Assembly: GCF_918698245.1 (NCBI RefSeq)
Contig: NZ_CAKKMS010000005.1
Span: forward strand, 62,001-126,000
Direction: 5' to 3'
Origin: Pedobacter sp. Bi126
GTDB lineage: Bacteria > Bacteroidota > Bacteroidia > Sphingobacteriales > Sphingobacteriaceae
Length of the DNA stretch: 64,000 nt
Position 1 is the stretch's first letter; each line of letters starts with the position of its first letter. A program made the position numbers and the translations under genes. The notes under the pieces are model-generated. The model did not search any database. It was given only the letters and a program-made list of their open reading frames with translations, and had not been told where the DNA came from. This document shows positions 1 through 7,709 of the stretch, piece after piece.

Positions 1-528
1 CAGCGCGAAGCACTTTTTATGAAACTCTACAAAGAAGCTTTTCCTTTGGTGGCAAGGCACGTAAGTAAGATGGGAGGATCATTTGAGGAGGCGAAAGATA
101 TTTTTCAGGATGCGCTGGTGGTGTACTACGAGAAAGTACAGGTTTCGGGGCTGAGGCTGAAGTATCAGGAGAAAGCCTATTTATTTGGGATTGCCAAATA
201 TTTATGGATCAAACGTTATAAAGAAAGCGACAAGAATGTTTCCTTTAATCAGCTTGACCTTATTCTTAATGAAGAGATCGATTTGGCAGATATCGGATAT
301 GAGGAAGTTTCTTCGGGGAAACTGATGCATTTACTGGAGCAGGCCGGGCAGAAATGTATGCGGTTGCTCAGTGCTTTTTATTACGAAAAACTGGATATGG
401 AAACACTCGCACAGCGCTTTGGCTTTTCGGGTGCACGTTCTGCAACCGCTCAGAAATTTAAATGCCTCGAAAAAGTAAAAGAAACAGTTAAAGCAAAATC
501 CTTAAAATATGAAGACATCGTTGAATGA
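1..528 (+). CDS. RNA polymerase sigma-70 (ECF-like) factor, 5' truncated by window
   Basis: The reading frame is open from base 1, and the codons before the first ATG at 19 read as a normal sigma-factor N-terminus (QREALF then MKLYKEAF), so the true start lies upstream and this is a 3' fragment. The visible part has region 2 (EEAKDIFQDALVVYYEKV, a core-binding and -10-reading helix) and a C-terminal region-4-like HTH around residues 100-150 (MRLLSAFYYEKLDMETLAQRFGF). Such factors direct RNA polymerase to small regulons. The next gene overlaps its 3' end by 20 bp, so the two are translationally linked. No recognisable anti-sigma membrane gene follows. Family assignment is firm; the regulon is unknown. 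Confidence 0.85.
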   Translation, partial: QREALFMKLYKEAFPLVARHVSKMGGSFEEAKDIFQDALVVYYEKVQVSGLRLKYQEKAYLFGIAKYLWIKRYKESDKNVSFNQLDLILNEEIDLADIGYEEVSSGKLMHLLEQAGQKCMRLLSAFYYEKLDMETLAQRFGFSGARSATAQKFKCLEKVKETVKAKSLKYEDIVE

Positions 529-778
529 GCTCCGTTTGATAGAGCATTACCTGCTGTCGGACGATAAGGATGGAGAAAGTTTCCTGCTCGAAGCCAAAAT
601 GATCCTACAGCCTGATCTCAAGCAGCAGGTTTACTGGCAAGACAAAACCTATCAAATGGTGCGTAATTACGGCCGGAAGCAGCTGAAAAATGAAATCGAA
701 AACATACACCAAACGTTGTATAATACCGATGCGCACCAAAGCTTCAGGCAAAAGGTAATGCGTTTGTTCAGCAAATAA
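509..778 (+). CDS. Small hypothetical protein coupled to the sigma factor
   Basis: An 89-residue soluble, charged, mostly helical protein (MKTSLNELRLIEHYLL...) with no signal peptide or membrane segment. It starts inside the last codons of the sigma factor gene (20-bp overlap) and is clearly on the same transcript. Overlap with a sigma factor makes an accessory or anti-sigma role thinkable, but it has no zinc-binding HxxxCxxC motif and no transmembrane helix as classical anti-sigma factors have. I do not recognise a family. Translation is supported by the overlap and by a following intergenic gap before clpP. Confidence 0.65.
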   Translation: MKTSLNELRLIEHYLLSDDKDGESFLLEAKMILQPDLKQQVYWQDKTYQMVRNYGRKQLKNEIENIHQTLYNTDAHQSFRQKVMRLFSK

Positions 779-853
779 ACAATCAATTTAATTTATCAAT
801 CATGCCCTATTATCGGGGTAGGGGCATTGTTATGCCTAAAATTTAAAATCAAT

Positions 854-1546
854 ATGATGGATATCAACAAAGAATTCCGCCTTTATGCGGTAAAACACCA
901 GGGCTTAAACGGCCTTTATGTAGATCAGTATATGGGCAGAACAGCTGCTCATGCCATGCCTGTTGCCATGACGCCCTATATTACCGAAGAGCGCCAGCTG
1001 AATGTGGCACAGATGGATGTTTTTTCACGGTTAATGATGGACCGGATTATTTTTTTAGGGGAAGCCGTTGATGAGCGGAATGCAAATGTGATACAGGCAC
1101 AATTGCTTTTTTTGCAGTCGGTTGATACCAAAAGCGACATCCAATTGTATATCAATTCGCCTGGTGGATCGGTGTATGCTGGCTTTGGTATTTATGATAC
1201 CATGCAGTATATCGCGCCTGATGTGGCCACCATTTGTACTGGCATTGCACTTTCTATGGGTTCGGTATTGTTGTGCGCGGGAGCTGCCGGTAAACGTTCG
1301 GCCCTGCAGCACTCGAGGGTGATGATTCATCAAACTTCGGGTGGGGCAGAGGGAACCGCCATTGATATGGATATCAGGATCAGAGAGGTGTTAAAAGTCC
1401 AGTCGGATCTGTACCATATTTTGGCGAAACATAGCGGACAAAGTTATGAGCGAATAAATGAAATTGCCAGTCGCGATTATTGGATGACCGCCATTGAAGC
1501 AAAGGAATTTGGAATGATAGATGAGGTGTTAACGCGTGGGGAATAG
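854..1546 (+). CDS. clpP: ATP-dependent Clp protease proteolytic subunit
   Basis: Serine peptidase of the S14 family; it forms the two-ring barrel that degrades substrates unfolded by ClpX/ClpA-type ATPases in the cytosol. Numbering from the upstream in-frame ATG at 827, the triad is Ser143 (IALSMGS), His168 (MIHQT) and Asp217 (SRDYWM), with the oxyanion segment INSPGGSV at 110-117, all intact. I place the start at 854 (MMDINKEFRLYAVKHQ) because family members begin close to the NKEFR motif; 857 is equally possible and 827 adds nine poorly motivated residues. About 230 residues is normal, with the extended N-terminus common in Bacteroidota. It lies 75 bp after the small sigma-linked gene, on the same strand. 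Confidence 0.93.
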   Translation: MMDINKEFRLYAVKHQGLNGLYVDQYMGRTAAHAMPVAMTPYITEERQLNVAQMDVFSRLMMDRIIFLGEAVDERNANVIQAQLLFLQSVDTKSDIQLYINSPGGSVYAGFGIYDTMQYIAPDVATICTGIALSMGSVLLCAGAAGKRSALQHSRVMIHQTSGGAEGTAIDMDIRIREVLKVQSDLYHILAKHSGQSYERINEIASRDYWMTAIEAKEFGMIDEVLTRGE

Positions 1547-1585
1547 GGTTTTGTTTGATTTGAAATGTGTATTAAACTTATCTCG

Positions 1586-1711
1586 TACAAGTCTTAGCGC
1601 CCCCTGGGCAAAGTATAGGCTTGACTTGTGTTTTAAACCATCAATTAAATCTCTGCTAAGCACAAGCCATCCAGCCCACTAGCGTAGGCGCTAAGACATG
1701 CGCTGGTAATG
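1586..1711. repeat. Composite palindromic repeat (BIME-like), full copy 1
   Basis: A ~125-bp element made of two inverted ~50-bp units: the left arm begins CAAGTCTTAGCGCCCC and the right arm ends GGCGCTAAGACATGCGCT. It aligns along its whole length with 5564-5688, and single units occur at 4291-4346 and 5736-5785. Single and inverted-paired units resemble REP/BIME organisation. No associated transposase is visible in the window. Confidence 0.75.
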
Positions 1712-1718
1712 AACATAG

Positions 1719-1810
1719 TTTAACCACAGATAAAAAAGATGCACACAGATATAAAAATCCGTGTTTATCTGTGTACATCTGTGGTTAAAAACCTTAACTT
1801 AATAACATAG
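1719..1810. repeat. Dispersed hairpin repeat (CACAGAT family), copy 1
   Basis: The arms TTTAACCACAGAT and ATCTGTGGTTAAAA are inverted around a core containing GCACACAGATAT and TTTATCTGTGT, giving a long interrupted hairpin. The element plus its tail CTTAACTTAAT recurs at 40001-40085 and 40124-40212. No coding capacity. Confidence 0.7.
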
Positions 1811-1853
1811 GGCTTGGGCTAGCAATGGTGTAACCACCCCGCCCCTTTGGGCA

Positions 1854-1880
1854 CCTCTCCTAAATCAGGAGGGGAGTTTT
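1854..1880 (+). terminator. Possible hairpin terminator downstream of clpP
   Basis: CCTCTCCT, loop AAATC, AGGAGGGG followed by AGTTTT forms a short GC-rich hairpin with a weak U-run on the plus strand. It lies 300 bp past clpP, between convergent genes. The stem contains a G-T pair and the sequence resembles a common intergenic repeat, so the terminator role is tentative. Confidence 0.3.
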
Positions 1881-1925
1881 CCCTCATAGCTGTATAAGGT
1901 AAATGGCCAATTAAACTTTTTACGT

Positions 1926-2462
1926 TTATAGTGTAGCTGCTAAACCGATAGTTTCATTATATTCATAACACTCAACAGCATTACACCAGGCATCGCAGTC
2001 TGACAGCCAATCATAAATCATTTTATAGGCAGCAGTAATTTCGGCAGAAAATTTTAAGGTTGCGCCTTCAAAATCATCCTCCTGAAAGATATAGGCATTT
2101 AATCCAACATATAATAGTTCAGATAGATGCTCTACATCAAATTGGCCAACAGCTTGTAGGTTATAACCCAGGTTTATGGCGTAATGTTGAAAGGTTTCTT
2201 CATTGGCCAAAAGTTTTGTTTTGGTAAGCAGGCTGATGATATTGTTTACATCATAAAGGGCGTTGGCAATGGTAATGGGTTTGTGCTTGCCAGAGCGCGG
2301 ATCGGGCCCGATAGCTGCGCTAAGCATTTCAGTAAGGAATTGATTCACATCAGATAAACCAATCATATCGAAATAGGCTTCAATCAGTTTCCGGAATGCT
2401 GTTACAGCTGCTACCTGATCTGGGAGCTGTGTGTTTGGGTTTTTACAATTGTTAGTCTGCAT
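1926..2462 (-). CDS. Hypothetical protein, 178 aa
   Basis: Soluble, acidic, predicted mostly helical protein starting MQTNNCKNPNTQLPDQ. The C-terminal part is rich in aromatic and acidic residues (YDWLSDCDAWCNAVECYEYNE). No signal peptide or membrane segment and no motif I recognise. It stands alone on the minus strand between repeat elements and the minisatellite, with no obvious partner. Codon use is unremarkable and the frame is closed by stops in the alternatives, so it is probably a real gene of unknown function. Confidence 0.6.
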   Translation of the reverse strand: MQTNNCKNPNTQLPDQVAAVTAFRKLIEAYFDMIGLSDVNQFLTEMLSAAIGPDPRSGKHKPITIANALYDVNNIISLLTKTKLLANEETFQHYAINLGYNLQAVGQFDVEHLSELLYVGLNAYIFQEDDFEGATLKFSAEITAAYKMIYDWLSDCDAWCNAVECYEYNETIGLAATL

Positions 2463-2692
2463 AACATTAAAATTAAAGTTCCTGGACGCTGCAGACTAAC
2501 AAATAACTCTTTTCAGAGAAATTAGAAAATGCGTTTCTAAAACGCTCGTCCAGGAATATTTTTAAAATTTAATTGTGAAAATTGATCTCTCTTAGCTAGG
2601 TGAAAAAATATGTTATTTATTAATCTGCACCACTAAGATAAATACAATAAAATAATTAACGAAATCTTTTCGAATAATAACGCGTAAATGGA

Positions 2693-3046
2693 GGCAGTTC
2701 CATACTTGCAGCTAGTAGTTCTGTACTTGCAGTTGATAGTTCAGATGTTGCAGTCGATAGTTCAGGCTTTGCAGTCGGTAGTTCAGATGGCGCAGTTGAT
2801 AGTTCAGGCTTTGCAGTCGGTAGTTCAGACCTTGCAGTCGACAGTTCAGGCTTTGCAGTTGGTAGTTCAGACCTTGCAGGCGATAGTTCAGACCTTGCAG
2901 TTCATAGTTCTGTACTTGCAGTTGATAGTTTTGAACTTGCAGTTTATAGTTCTATACTTTCAGTTCGCAGTTCTATACTTGCAGTTGATAGTTCAGACTT
3001 CGCGGTCGATAGTTCAGACTTTGCAGTTGGTAGTTCAGACTTTGCA
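2693..3046. repeat. 21-bp tandem repeat (minisatellite), about 17 copies
   Basis: Consensus near TTGCAGTTGATAGTTCAGACT, repeated in register for ~354 bp with point variation but no length change that breaks the 21-bp period. Because the period is a multiple of three, several frames stay open across it; one plus frame reads as a 7-residue repeat (like SSDLAVD) but has stop codons immediately before it and no start, and another begins with an ATG at 2688. I interpret it as a non-coding tandem array just upstream of the toxin-antitoxin operon. Confidence 0.85.
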
Positions 3047-3255
3047 AACCACTATTAGTTGTTCTTTGCTATAGTTAAATTTCATTTCTCCCTGTTTTTG
3101 TATTCTTAAGTTTTTACAGTTTTTGGGTTCGTAACTGTTAGTATGTATTTCTTCTTTCAAACTATTGGTCTATTTGGTTTGTTAGTTTTTTGTTTATTTT
3201 ATTTATTTCGTTTATTTCGTTTGTTTTTTTGTTTAACTTCGTAGAAAATTGCAGC

Positions 3256-3711
3256 ATGATTTCAACTGATCAAACACGCCGTCCTTCCAAAGCAGAGCAG
3301 AAGATGGCCATAGAATCTTTACCAGCTTTATCATCGATACTCTCCAACATCCATTCTGAACAGACTGAGATTGAGATTGAGGAGACGGGCGACCGAATTA
3401 AGATACCTGCCAGGGCTTTGGTATTTCTTGGCGATATTTTAAAGGCTATGGGTGAAGGTAAGCCTGTTTCTATAGTTCCGGTGGCAACAGAGGTAACTAC
3501 CCAAAAGGCAGCCGAGATATTGGGATGTTCAAGACCATATTTAGTAAAATTACTAGAAGAGGGAGCTATTGAGTTTATCAAGGTGGGTAAGCACCGGAGG
3601 ATAAAATTCGAGGATGTTGTGGCTTACAGGGAAAAAATGAAAGTGCAGCAGAAGAACAATATTATCGACATCATGGGCGCTGATGAGGAACTCGGATTGT
3701 ATGATTCATAG
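3256..3711 (+). CDS. Antitoxin-like HTH (excisionase-family) DNA-binding protein
   Basis: A 151-residue protein starting MISTDQTRRPSKAEQKM. The N-terminal half (to about 75) holds an acidic segment and IKIPARALVFLGDILKAM; the C-terminal half is a MerR/excisionase-type winged HTH: TTQKAAEILGCSRPYLVKLLEEG at about 83-105 followed by the wing KVGKHRRIKFEDVVAYRE. I chose 3256 over an upstream in-frame ATG at 3190 whose extension is a run of Phe/Ile/Ser codons from AT-rich leader DNA. The stop overlaps the PIN toxin gene by 11 bp, the classic layout of a type II toxin-antitoxin operon in which the first gene binds the promoter and neutralises the second. Confidence 0.8.
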   Translation: MISTDQTRRPSKAEQKMAIESLPALSSILSNIHSEQTEIEIEETGDRIKIPARALVFLGDILKAMGEGKPVSIVPVATEVTTQKAAEILGCSRPYLVKLLEEGAIEFIKVGKHRRIKFEDVVAYREKMKVQQKNNIIDIMGADEELGLYDS

Positions 3712-4264
3712 TGTAAGGTTTAAGGCAGTACTGGATACCAATGTCATCTATCCAGTTGTGATCAGAGACCTGCTTTTCTGGTTTGCGCATTATGATCTTT
3801 ATACGCCAAAGTGGGGTACTAATATTTTCTGTGAGTGGAAAGAAGTGATGCTCAGGCATGGCGTGGAAGAGAGCGAAGCTGAAAAGCGGGTGCAAAAGGC
3901 AAACCAGGCTTTCCCGGATGCTTTGGTGGGTAATTATGAAGGTCTTATTTCGCAGCTTCAGCTACCGGATGAGGATGACCGTCATGTGCTTGCGGCTGCA
4001 ATTAAAACGAACGCAAATGTGATCGTTACTAATAACCTCAAGGATTTTCCAGAGGAATATCTGGACACTTTCGGTCTAAAGGCCAAAAGTGCCGATGATT
4101 TTCTTACCGATATTATCGATCTGAATCAGGAGCAGGCAATTAAGGCTTTCCGCGAGATGGTACTGAACCGGAAGAATCCTGCAATGGATGAATATCAAGT
4201 GCTGGAAAGCCTGCGTAGGAATGGACTTATCGATACTGCAAATTATTTGCATGCGCTATTGTAA
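3701..4264 (+). CDS. PIN-domain toxin (VapC-like ribonuclease)
   Basis: 187 residues starting MIHSVRFKAVLDTNVIYP. PIN-domain nucleases coordinate metal through conserved acids: Asp12 (LDTN), Glu45 (FCEWKE), the pair in EDDRHVLAAAI (about 92-93) and Asp115 in TNNLKDFP are visible, so the active site appears intact. The family acts as RNA-cleaving toxins when freed from the antitoxin. The gene overlaps the upstream HTH gene by 11 bp; an earlier ATG at 3683 would enlarge the overlap to 29 bp and add six residues. It is longer than classical VapC (about 130 aa) because of a C-terminal helical extension of about 55 residues. Confidence 0.82.
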   Translation: MIHSVRFKAVLDTNVIYPVVIRDLLFWFAHYDLYTPKWGTNIFCEWKEVMLRHGVEESEAEKRVQKANQAFPDALVGNYEGLISQLQLPDEDDRHVLAAAIKTNANVIVTNNLKDFPEEYLDTFGLKAKSADDFLTDIIDLNQEQAIKAFREMVLNRKNPAMDEYQVLESLRRNGLIDTANYLHALL

Positions 4265-4290
4265 AATCCTAGTAACATCCTTATTAATTA

Positions 4291-4376
4291 AAGCACAAGT
4301 CATCCGGCCCGCTTGCCAGGACACTAAGACTTGCGCTAGTAATGGAGTCATTCTAAATCCTCCAGTTTATAATCAC
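4291..4376. repeat. Left copy of a ~90-bp direct repeat bracketing two genes
   Basis: Contains one BIME unit (AAGCACAAGTCATCC ... TAAGACTTGCGCTAGTAA) joined to the last codons of the next minus-strand gene (TTCTAAATCCTCCAG, ATAATCAC). The same joined arrangement is found at 5635-5726, so the 4348-5503 gene pair lies between direct repeats. Confidence 0.75.
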
Positions 4377-4707
4377 ATTCTGCTTCTAAACCTAAATCAT
4401 AAAGTCTCTTAAGTAATCCTTTATCTTTACCGCCATATCTAATACCTGCAATACAAGACACTTGCATTGCATTAATTGCTCGGTCTAATTCGTCAGCAGT
4501 AGTAGGTTGTTTCTTAAAGTAGCAATGTCCATATTCAAGTTTAGAATGTTCTATTAAGTCTGGTGCTTCTGCTTCAGGTGCACCACAAGTAATACAAACC
4601 TGGTTCTCTACATAAAAATCTCCAATAGAATTTTCAGGATACCGTTCTGGTAACGGCATATCGTTATCTTTTATCTTTGTTGAAAATATCTTTTTCAGGA
4701 ATTCCAT
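4348..4707 (-). CDS. Small cysteine-containing ferredoxin-like protein
   Basis: 119 residues. The motif VCITCGAPEAEAPDL (Cys38, Cys41), HCYFKKQP (Cys62) and VSCIAGIRYGG (Cys85) resembles small proteins often labelled ferredoxin in Bacteroidota and Planctomycetes, which bind or once bound a metal or Fe-S cluster through such cysteines. That assignment is from memory of the family and the cluster is not proven. No signal peptide. It is followed 5' by a gene of unknown function on the same strand (85-bp gap). Its last nine codons are duplicated at 5699-5726 next to a repeat, which shows past recombination here. Confidence 0.55.
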   Translation of the reverse strand: MEFLKKIFSTKIKDNDMPLPERYPENSIGDFYVENQVCITCGAPEAEAPDLIEHSKLEYGHCYFKKQPTTADELDRAINAMQVSCIAGIRYGGKDKGLLKRLYDLGLEAECDYKLEDLE

Positions 4708-4792
4708 TTAATATTATGATTTTTGTCACTGCCAAAACTTCCACCAAGGCTTATTCTCGTCAATCGTCTCTTGCTTCTGTTGTTTAAATTGT

Positions 4793-5503
4793 TCAAGTTC
4801 CTTTTTCATTTCGCCGTTTGAACTTATCTGTTATTTCAGTCCACCAATTTTTGGTTTCGCTATTCCCTATCACTCCTGTTGTTGTTTCTTTTAGCTTTTG
4901 TTTGTTGTCAGTTGTAGAAGGTATTATTCCAAAATTGCCTATTTTATCATTGTTTGCATAAACGGCGTCCCAACCACGTTTTCCGTTCGCTAAAAAGTCT
5001 TCTAATTCTACAGCTTGATAAGTTGGAGTTAAAATTTCAAATTCGTCAAACCAAATTCTTATGTCTATATGCCTGTTACCACCTTCTTGAAACAAGTCAA
5101 TTGTGTTCGTTAAGCCACTGTCAATCCCTGATGAATAATCAAAACTTAGCCTGTCTTTCCAAGTGTCAAAATCATTGTCGCCACAGTTGATAAAGTCCCA
5201 TCCGTAAATTGAAAGTTCCTCAAAACATTGAACTATTTCTGAAATTTTTTCTGGTTCAAATTTTTCAACTTCTGCTGTTTTGTTGTCCCAATGTCCGTTT
5301 CGGTATGAAGCTGCAAATCGTCCAATCGATTTAAAGATAAACAAGACTCGGTTGTCTTGGGGAACATTGCCGTCCTTGTCGATAGCAACCAATGAAAATG
5401 AACAGGCTACCAAGTTTTTCTCTCTGTCAAATTCAACTCCAAGTAATGTTGCTTCATTGAGTGAAAGTCCAATTCTATGCCTTAATTCCTCATCTATTTT
5501 CAT
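4793..5503 (-). CDS. Hypothetical protein, 236 aa
   Basis: Soluble protein starting MKIDEELRHRIGLSLNEA. The first ~180 residues look like one alpha/beta domain with many aromatic and acidic residues (YGWDFINCGDNDFDTWKD, RIWFDEFEILTP); the last 40 are Lys/Thr-rich and probably flexible. No motif I can name. The layout (orphan, in an accessory island, next to a small Cys-rich protein, flanked by direct repeats) is compatible with an immunity-type gene, but nothing in the sequence proves this. Codon use is more AT-rich than the core genes nearby. Confidence 0.55.
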   Translation of the reverse strand: MKIDEELRHRIGLSLNEATLLGVEFDREKNLVACSFSLVAIDKDGNVPQDNRVLFIFKSIGRFAASYRNGHWDNKTAEVEKFEPEKISEIVQCFEELSIYGWDFINCGDNDFDTWKDRLSFDYSSGIDSGLTNTIDLFQEGGNRHIDIRIWFDEFEILTPTYQAVELEDFLANGKRGWDAVYANNDKIGNFGIIPSTTDNKQKLKETTTGVIGNSETKNWWTEITDKFKRRNEKGT

Positions 5504-5563
5504 TTGTCAGGGTTGGGTTGTTCTAAAAATGGTGCATCGCTCCTAAATATACGCATCTAAGCG

Positions 5564-5688
5564 TAAGTCTTAGCGCGCCTGGGTCAAGTATAGGCCCGAC
5601 TTGTGCTTAAAAATCCGTCAATTAAATCTCCGCTAAGCACAAGTCATCCAGTCCACTAGCGTAGATGCTAAGACTTGCGCTAGTAACG
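5564..5688. repeat. Composite palindromic repeat (BIME-like), full copy 2
   Basis: Aligns end to end with 1586-1711, including the central ATCCGTCAATTAAATCTCCGC segment that joins the two inverted units. Its right unit is also the beginning of the direct repeat at 5635-5726. Confidence 0.75.
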
Positions 5689-5726
5689 GGATTTGTGTTA
5701 TTCTAAATCCTCCAGGTTATAATCAC
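5635..5726. repeat. Right copy of the ~90-bp direct repeat, with gene remnant
   Basis: Matches 4291-4376. The segment 5699-5726 read on the minus strand gives DYNLEDLE-stop, nearly the same as the end of the gene at 4348-4707 (DYKLEDLE-stop), so a 3' remnant of that gene lies here without the rest. Confidence 0.75.
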
Positions 5727-5735
5727 CACATCTAG

Positions 5736-5785
5736 TGCAAGTCTTAGTGCCCCTGGCTAGAGCATAGGCCTGACTTGTGCTTAAT
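5736..5785. repeat. Single BIME-like unit
   Basis: GCAAGTCTTAGTGCCCC ... GGCCTGACTTGTGCTTAA is one inverted unit of the family seen at 1586, 4291 and 5564. Confidence 0.65.
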
Positions 5786-5880
5786 AATCTAACTGGATGT
5801 CTGCTGAAATGAAAAATTAATAAAAAGTTAGTTTTTGCAAAAAATGTAGCTGTGAATTAATCTCAGATATCAGCAAGTTT

Positions 5881-6792
5881 TTATTGAATGTGAAGGAGTT
5901 TTAAAATTTCCTTTTCATACTTTGCGTACGATGCTCTTCCAAGTTGAATCATTTTATTTAGCTTTCGCAAATCATATTCAAACATATTTGTTCCATGTTT
6001 TGGTTCTGGAAAGGAATCACTTATTCTTAACATATTTAATTTTGGAAATAATAATTTAGAAACAATAGTATTGCTATTTGTGCTGGCATTTAAAACCCTT
6101 TCAAAAAAGTTTAATATTCCTATTCTTTTCAGAAGTTTAGAAATTATTCCAGAACTATTTTCTATATAGTCACCAACCCCAACATTCAAAATATGGATAT
6201 TTTCCTCTTCCTCTCCCATTGATTTATACGCATCTATCATTGAATATAAAGTAGAATTGTTAGCAATAAATCCTCCATCTACCACTTCGATTTCTCCATG
6301 ATTTTTGGTTTCAATTTTTACCTTATTAAAAAAGGGATATGCAGCGCAGGAGCAACGCACAGCTGTTTCAATGGTACAGTCAAAGCCTGGTTTATAAGAT
6401 TGCTTCATTCCGTGAGCTTGTTGAACACTTGTTTTAAAAATTAAAGGCATTTGAGTATCGTAGTTTAGGGCGACGATCCCTATATCGGTTTTAAAAGCAT
6501 CGAATTTCTTTTCGCCAAATATAGTCTTCGCCTCTTTTTCAAGTGCCTTACTTTTACCCGCTTTACTTCTATTTTTCATTATCTTCGGGATGAGTTCTAG
6601 ATAAAGTAACTCTATCTCTTCCATTCTATATCCCAAACCAATTAATGCGGCAATTATTGAACCAGTACTTGTACCATAAACTAATTCAAATGCTTCACAC
6701 AAAGGTATCCCAAGCTTCAACTCAAGCTCTTTTAACACTCCTATAGTATAAACACCCTTGGACCCTCCTCCGTCTAATACCAATATATTCAT
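5881..6792 (-). CDS. CBASS effector: patatin-like phospholipase (CapV-type)
   Basis: 303 residues, no signal peptide. Patatin fold: oxyanion motif DGGGSKG at 7-13, nucleophile Ser42 in GTSTG, and catalytic Asp172 in VDGGF, a complete Ser-Asp dyad. It lies directly downstream of a CD-NTase gene (14-bp gap, same strand). In CBASS defence the nucleotidyltransferase makes a cyclic oligonucleotide after phage infection, and patatin effectors of this kind then hydrolyse the inner membrane and kill the cell. Unlike the other patatin in this window (34637-36955) it is cytosolic and lacks a beta-barrel. Function is inferred from motif plus neighbour. Confidence 0.85.
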   Translation of the reverse strand: MNILVLDGGGSKGVYTIGVLKELELKLGIPLCEAFELVYGTSTGSIIAALIGLGYRMEEIELLYLELIPKIMKNRSKAGKSKALEKEAKTIFGEKKFDAFKTDIGIVALNYDTQMPLIFKTSVQQAHGMKQSYKPGFDCTIETAVRCSCAAYPFFNKVKIETKNHGEIEVVDGGFIANNSTLYSMIDAYKSMGEEEENIHILNVGVGDYIENSSGIISKLLKRIGILNFFERVLNASTNSNTIVSKLLFPKLNMLRISDSFPEPKHGTNMFEYDLRKLNKMIQLGRASYAKYEKEILKLLHIQ

Positions 6793-6806
6793 TCAATTAC
6801 ATATCA

Positions 6807-7709
6807 TTAAAACTCATTCCAAAATTTAATTAATTGGGTTCTAAAATAAACACAATCTGTTAGGCTCCACTGTTGCCCGGAATTCCCAAATAGAAAACGT
6901 TGCTTATTTTGACATATAAAGGATTCTAATTCAAGATTAGAATAATTGTAGAAAGTATTGAGAACAGAAAGAATCCTTGTGTGATTAGTTCCACTTTGAA
7001 AATTACTATTAGGCATATTAAACATTAACCCCTCAATAAAATAGGAAGGAGCAAGAGAGCTTGTAATTGCACCACTATCCACTAGTCTTGACCTAATATT
7101 TTTTATAATTCTTATTGCTGGCTTATAGTTGGAATTACAGTCTTGATTTTTTGACGCACCATTATCAAAATGCAATTTAGGAAAATTGACAACCTTTTCA
7201 TTGGTTTTATTTGTCCAGAAAACAATTCCTTTAACGTAGTTGGATGTATTTAGTTTACTAAAACTTCTGTATTCTCTATATTCAGCACAACAAATTACAT
7301 CACATTCTAATCTTCCCGCGTTTGCAAGAACCTTAATTGAGTTATTGCCAACAACTACATAATCTTCTCCATAATAGCTTTCTAACCTCCTGATAACAGC
7401 CTCCTTAAAAGAATCCAAAGTATACTTACCATCAGAATAATACTCATTAAAGTCTCTCAACTGCTCCTGATTTAAATCATTCTTGTTGGAATAAAAGACA
7501 GAGCTGAATTCAACCACGACATCTACATCACTATCGCCTCGAATATTTGTGGAATTACGATATGAGCCTTGTAAGTATATATTAAAATTTACATCATCGT
7601 TCCAACTATTGTTTTCAATGCAAGTTTTGATTGAACTATATGTATTAGCAGAGGAAGTTGTCGCTCCTAGGTTAGACCAGATTTGTAATTGTGCTTCAGT
7701 TATTGCCAT
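6807..7709 (-). CDS. CBASS CD-NTase (cGAS/DncV-like nucleotidyltransferase)
   Basis: 300 residues. The nucleotidyltransferase signature is complete: Gly48-Ser49 (LQGSYRNST), Asp61 and Asp63 (DSDVDVVVEF) and the third acid Asp137 (LECDVIC). CD-NTases cyclise nucleotides into second messengers. I cannot assign a clade or the product from sequence alone. It is the first gene of a two-gene minus-strand operon with a patatin effector and no Cap2/Cap3 or HORMA/TRIP13 genes, so this is a type I (minimal) CBASS. The 330 bp upstream would hold its promoter. Confidence 0.87.
   Translation of the reverse strand: MAITEAQLQIWSNLGATTSSANTYSSIKTCIENNSWNDDVNFNIYLQGSYRNSTNIRGDSDVDVVVEFSSVFYSNKNDLNQEQLRDFNEYYSDGKYTLDSFKEAVIRRLESYYGEDYVVVGNNSIKVLANAGRLECDVICCAEYREYRSFSKLNTSNYVKGIVFWTNKTNEKVVNFPKLHFDNGASKNQDCNSNYKPAIRIIKNIRSRLVDSGAITSSLAPSYFIEGLMFNMPNSNFQSGTNHTRILSVLNTFYNYSNLELESFICQNKQRFLFGNSGQQWSLTDCVYFRTQLIKFWNEF

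Noticed and set aside
2693..3046. CRISPR array
   Set aside because: Repeats are contiguous at 21 bp with no spacers, no cas genes and no leader.
2688..3074. A 128-aa frame starting at ATG 2688 through the 21-bp array
   Set aside because: It is only a translation of a tandem repeat with a 21-bp period. Other frames of the array are equally open, and the composition (Leu-Gln-Val/Ile repeats) is not that of a known protein.
3190..3255. N-terminal extension of the antitoxin gene
   Set aside because: The extension is Phe/Ile/Ser-rich translation of AT-rich leader DNA; the HTH protein starts well at 3256.
1581..5800. Insertion sequence behind the BIME-like repeats
   Set aside because: No transposase frame and no target-site duplications are visible.
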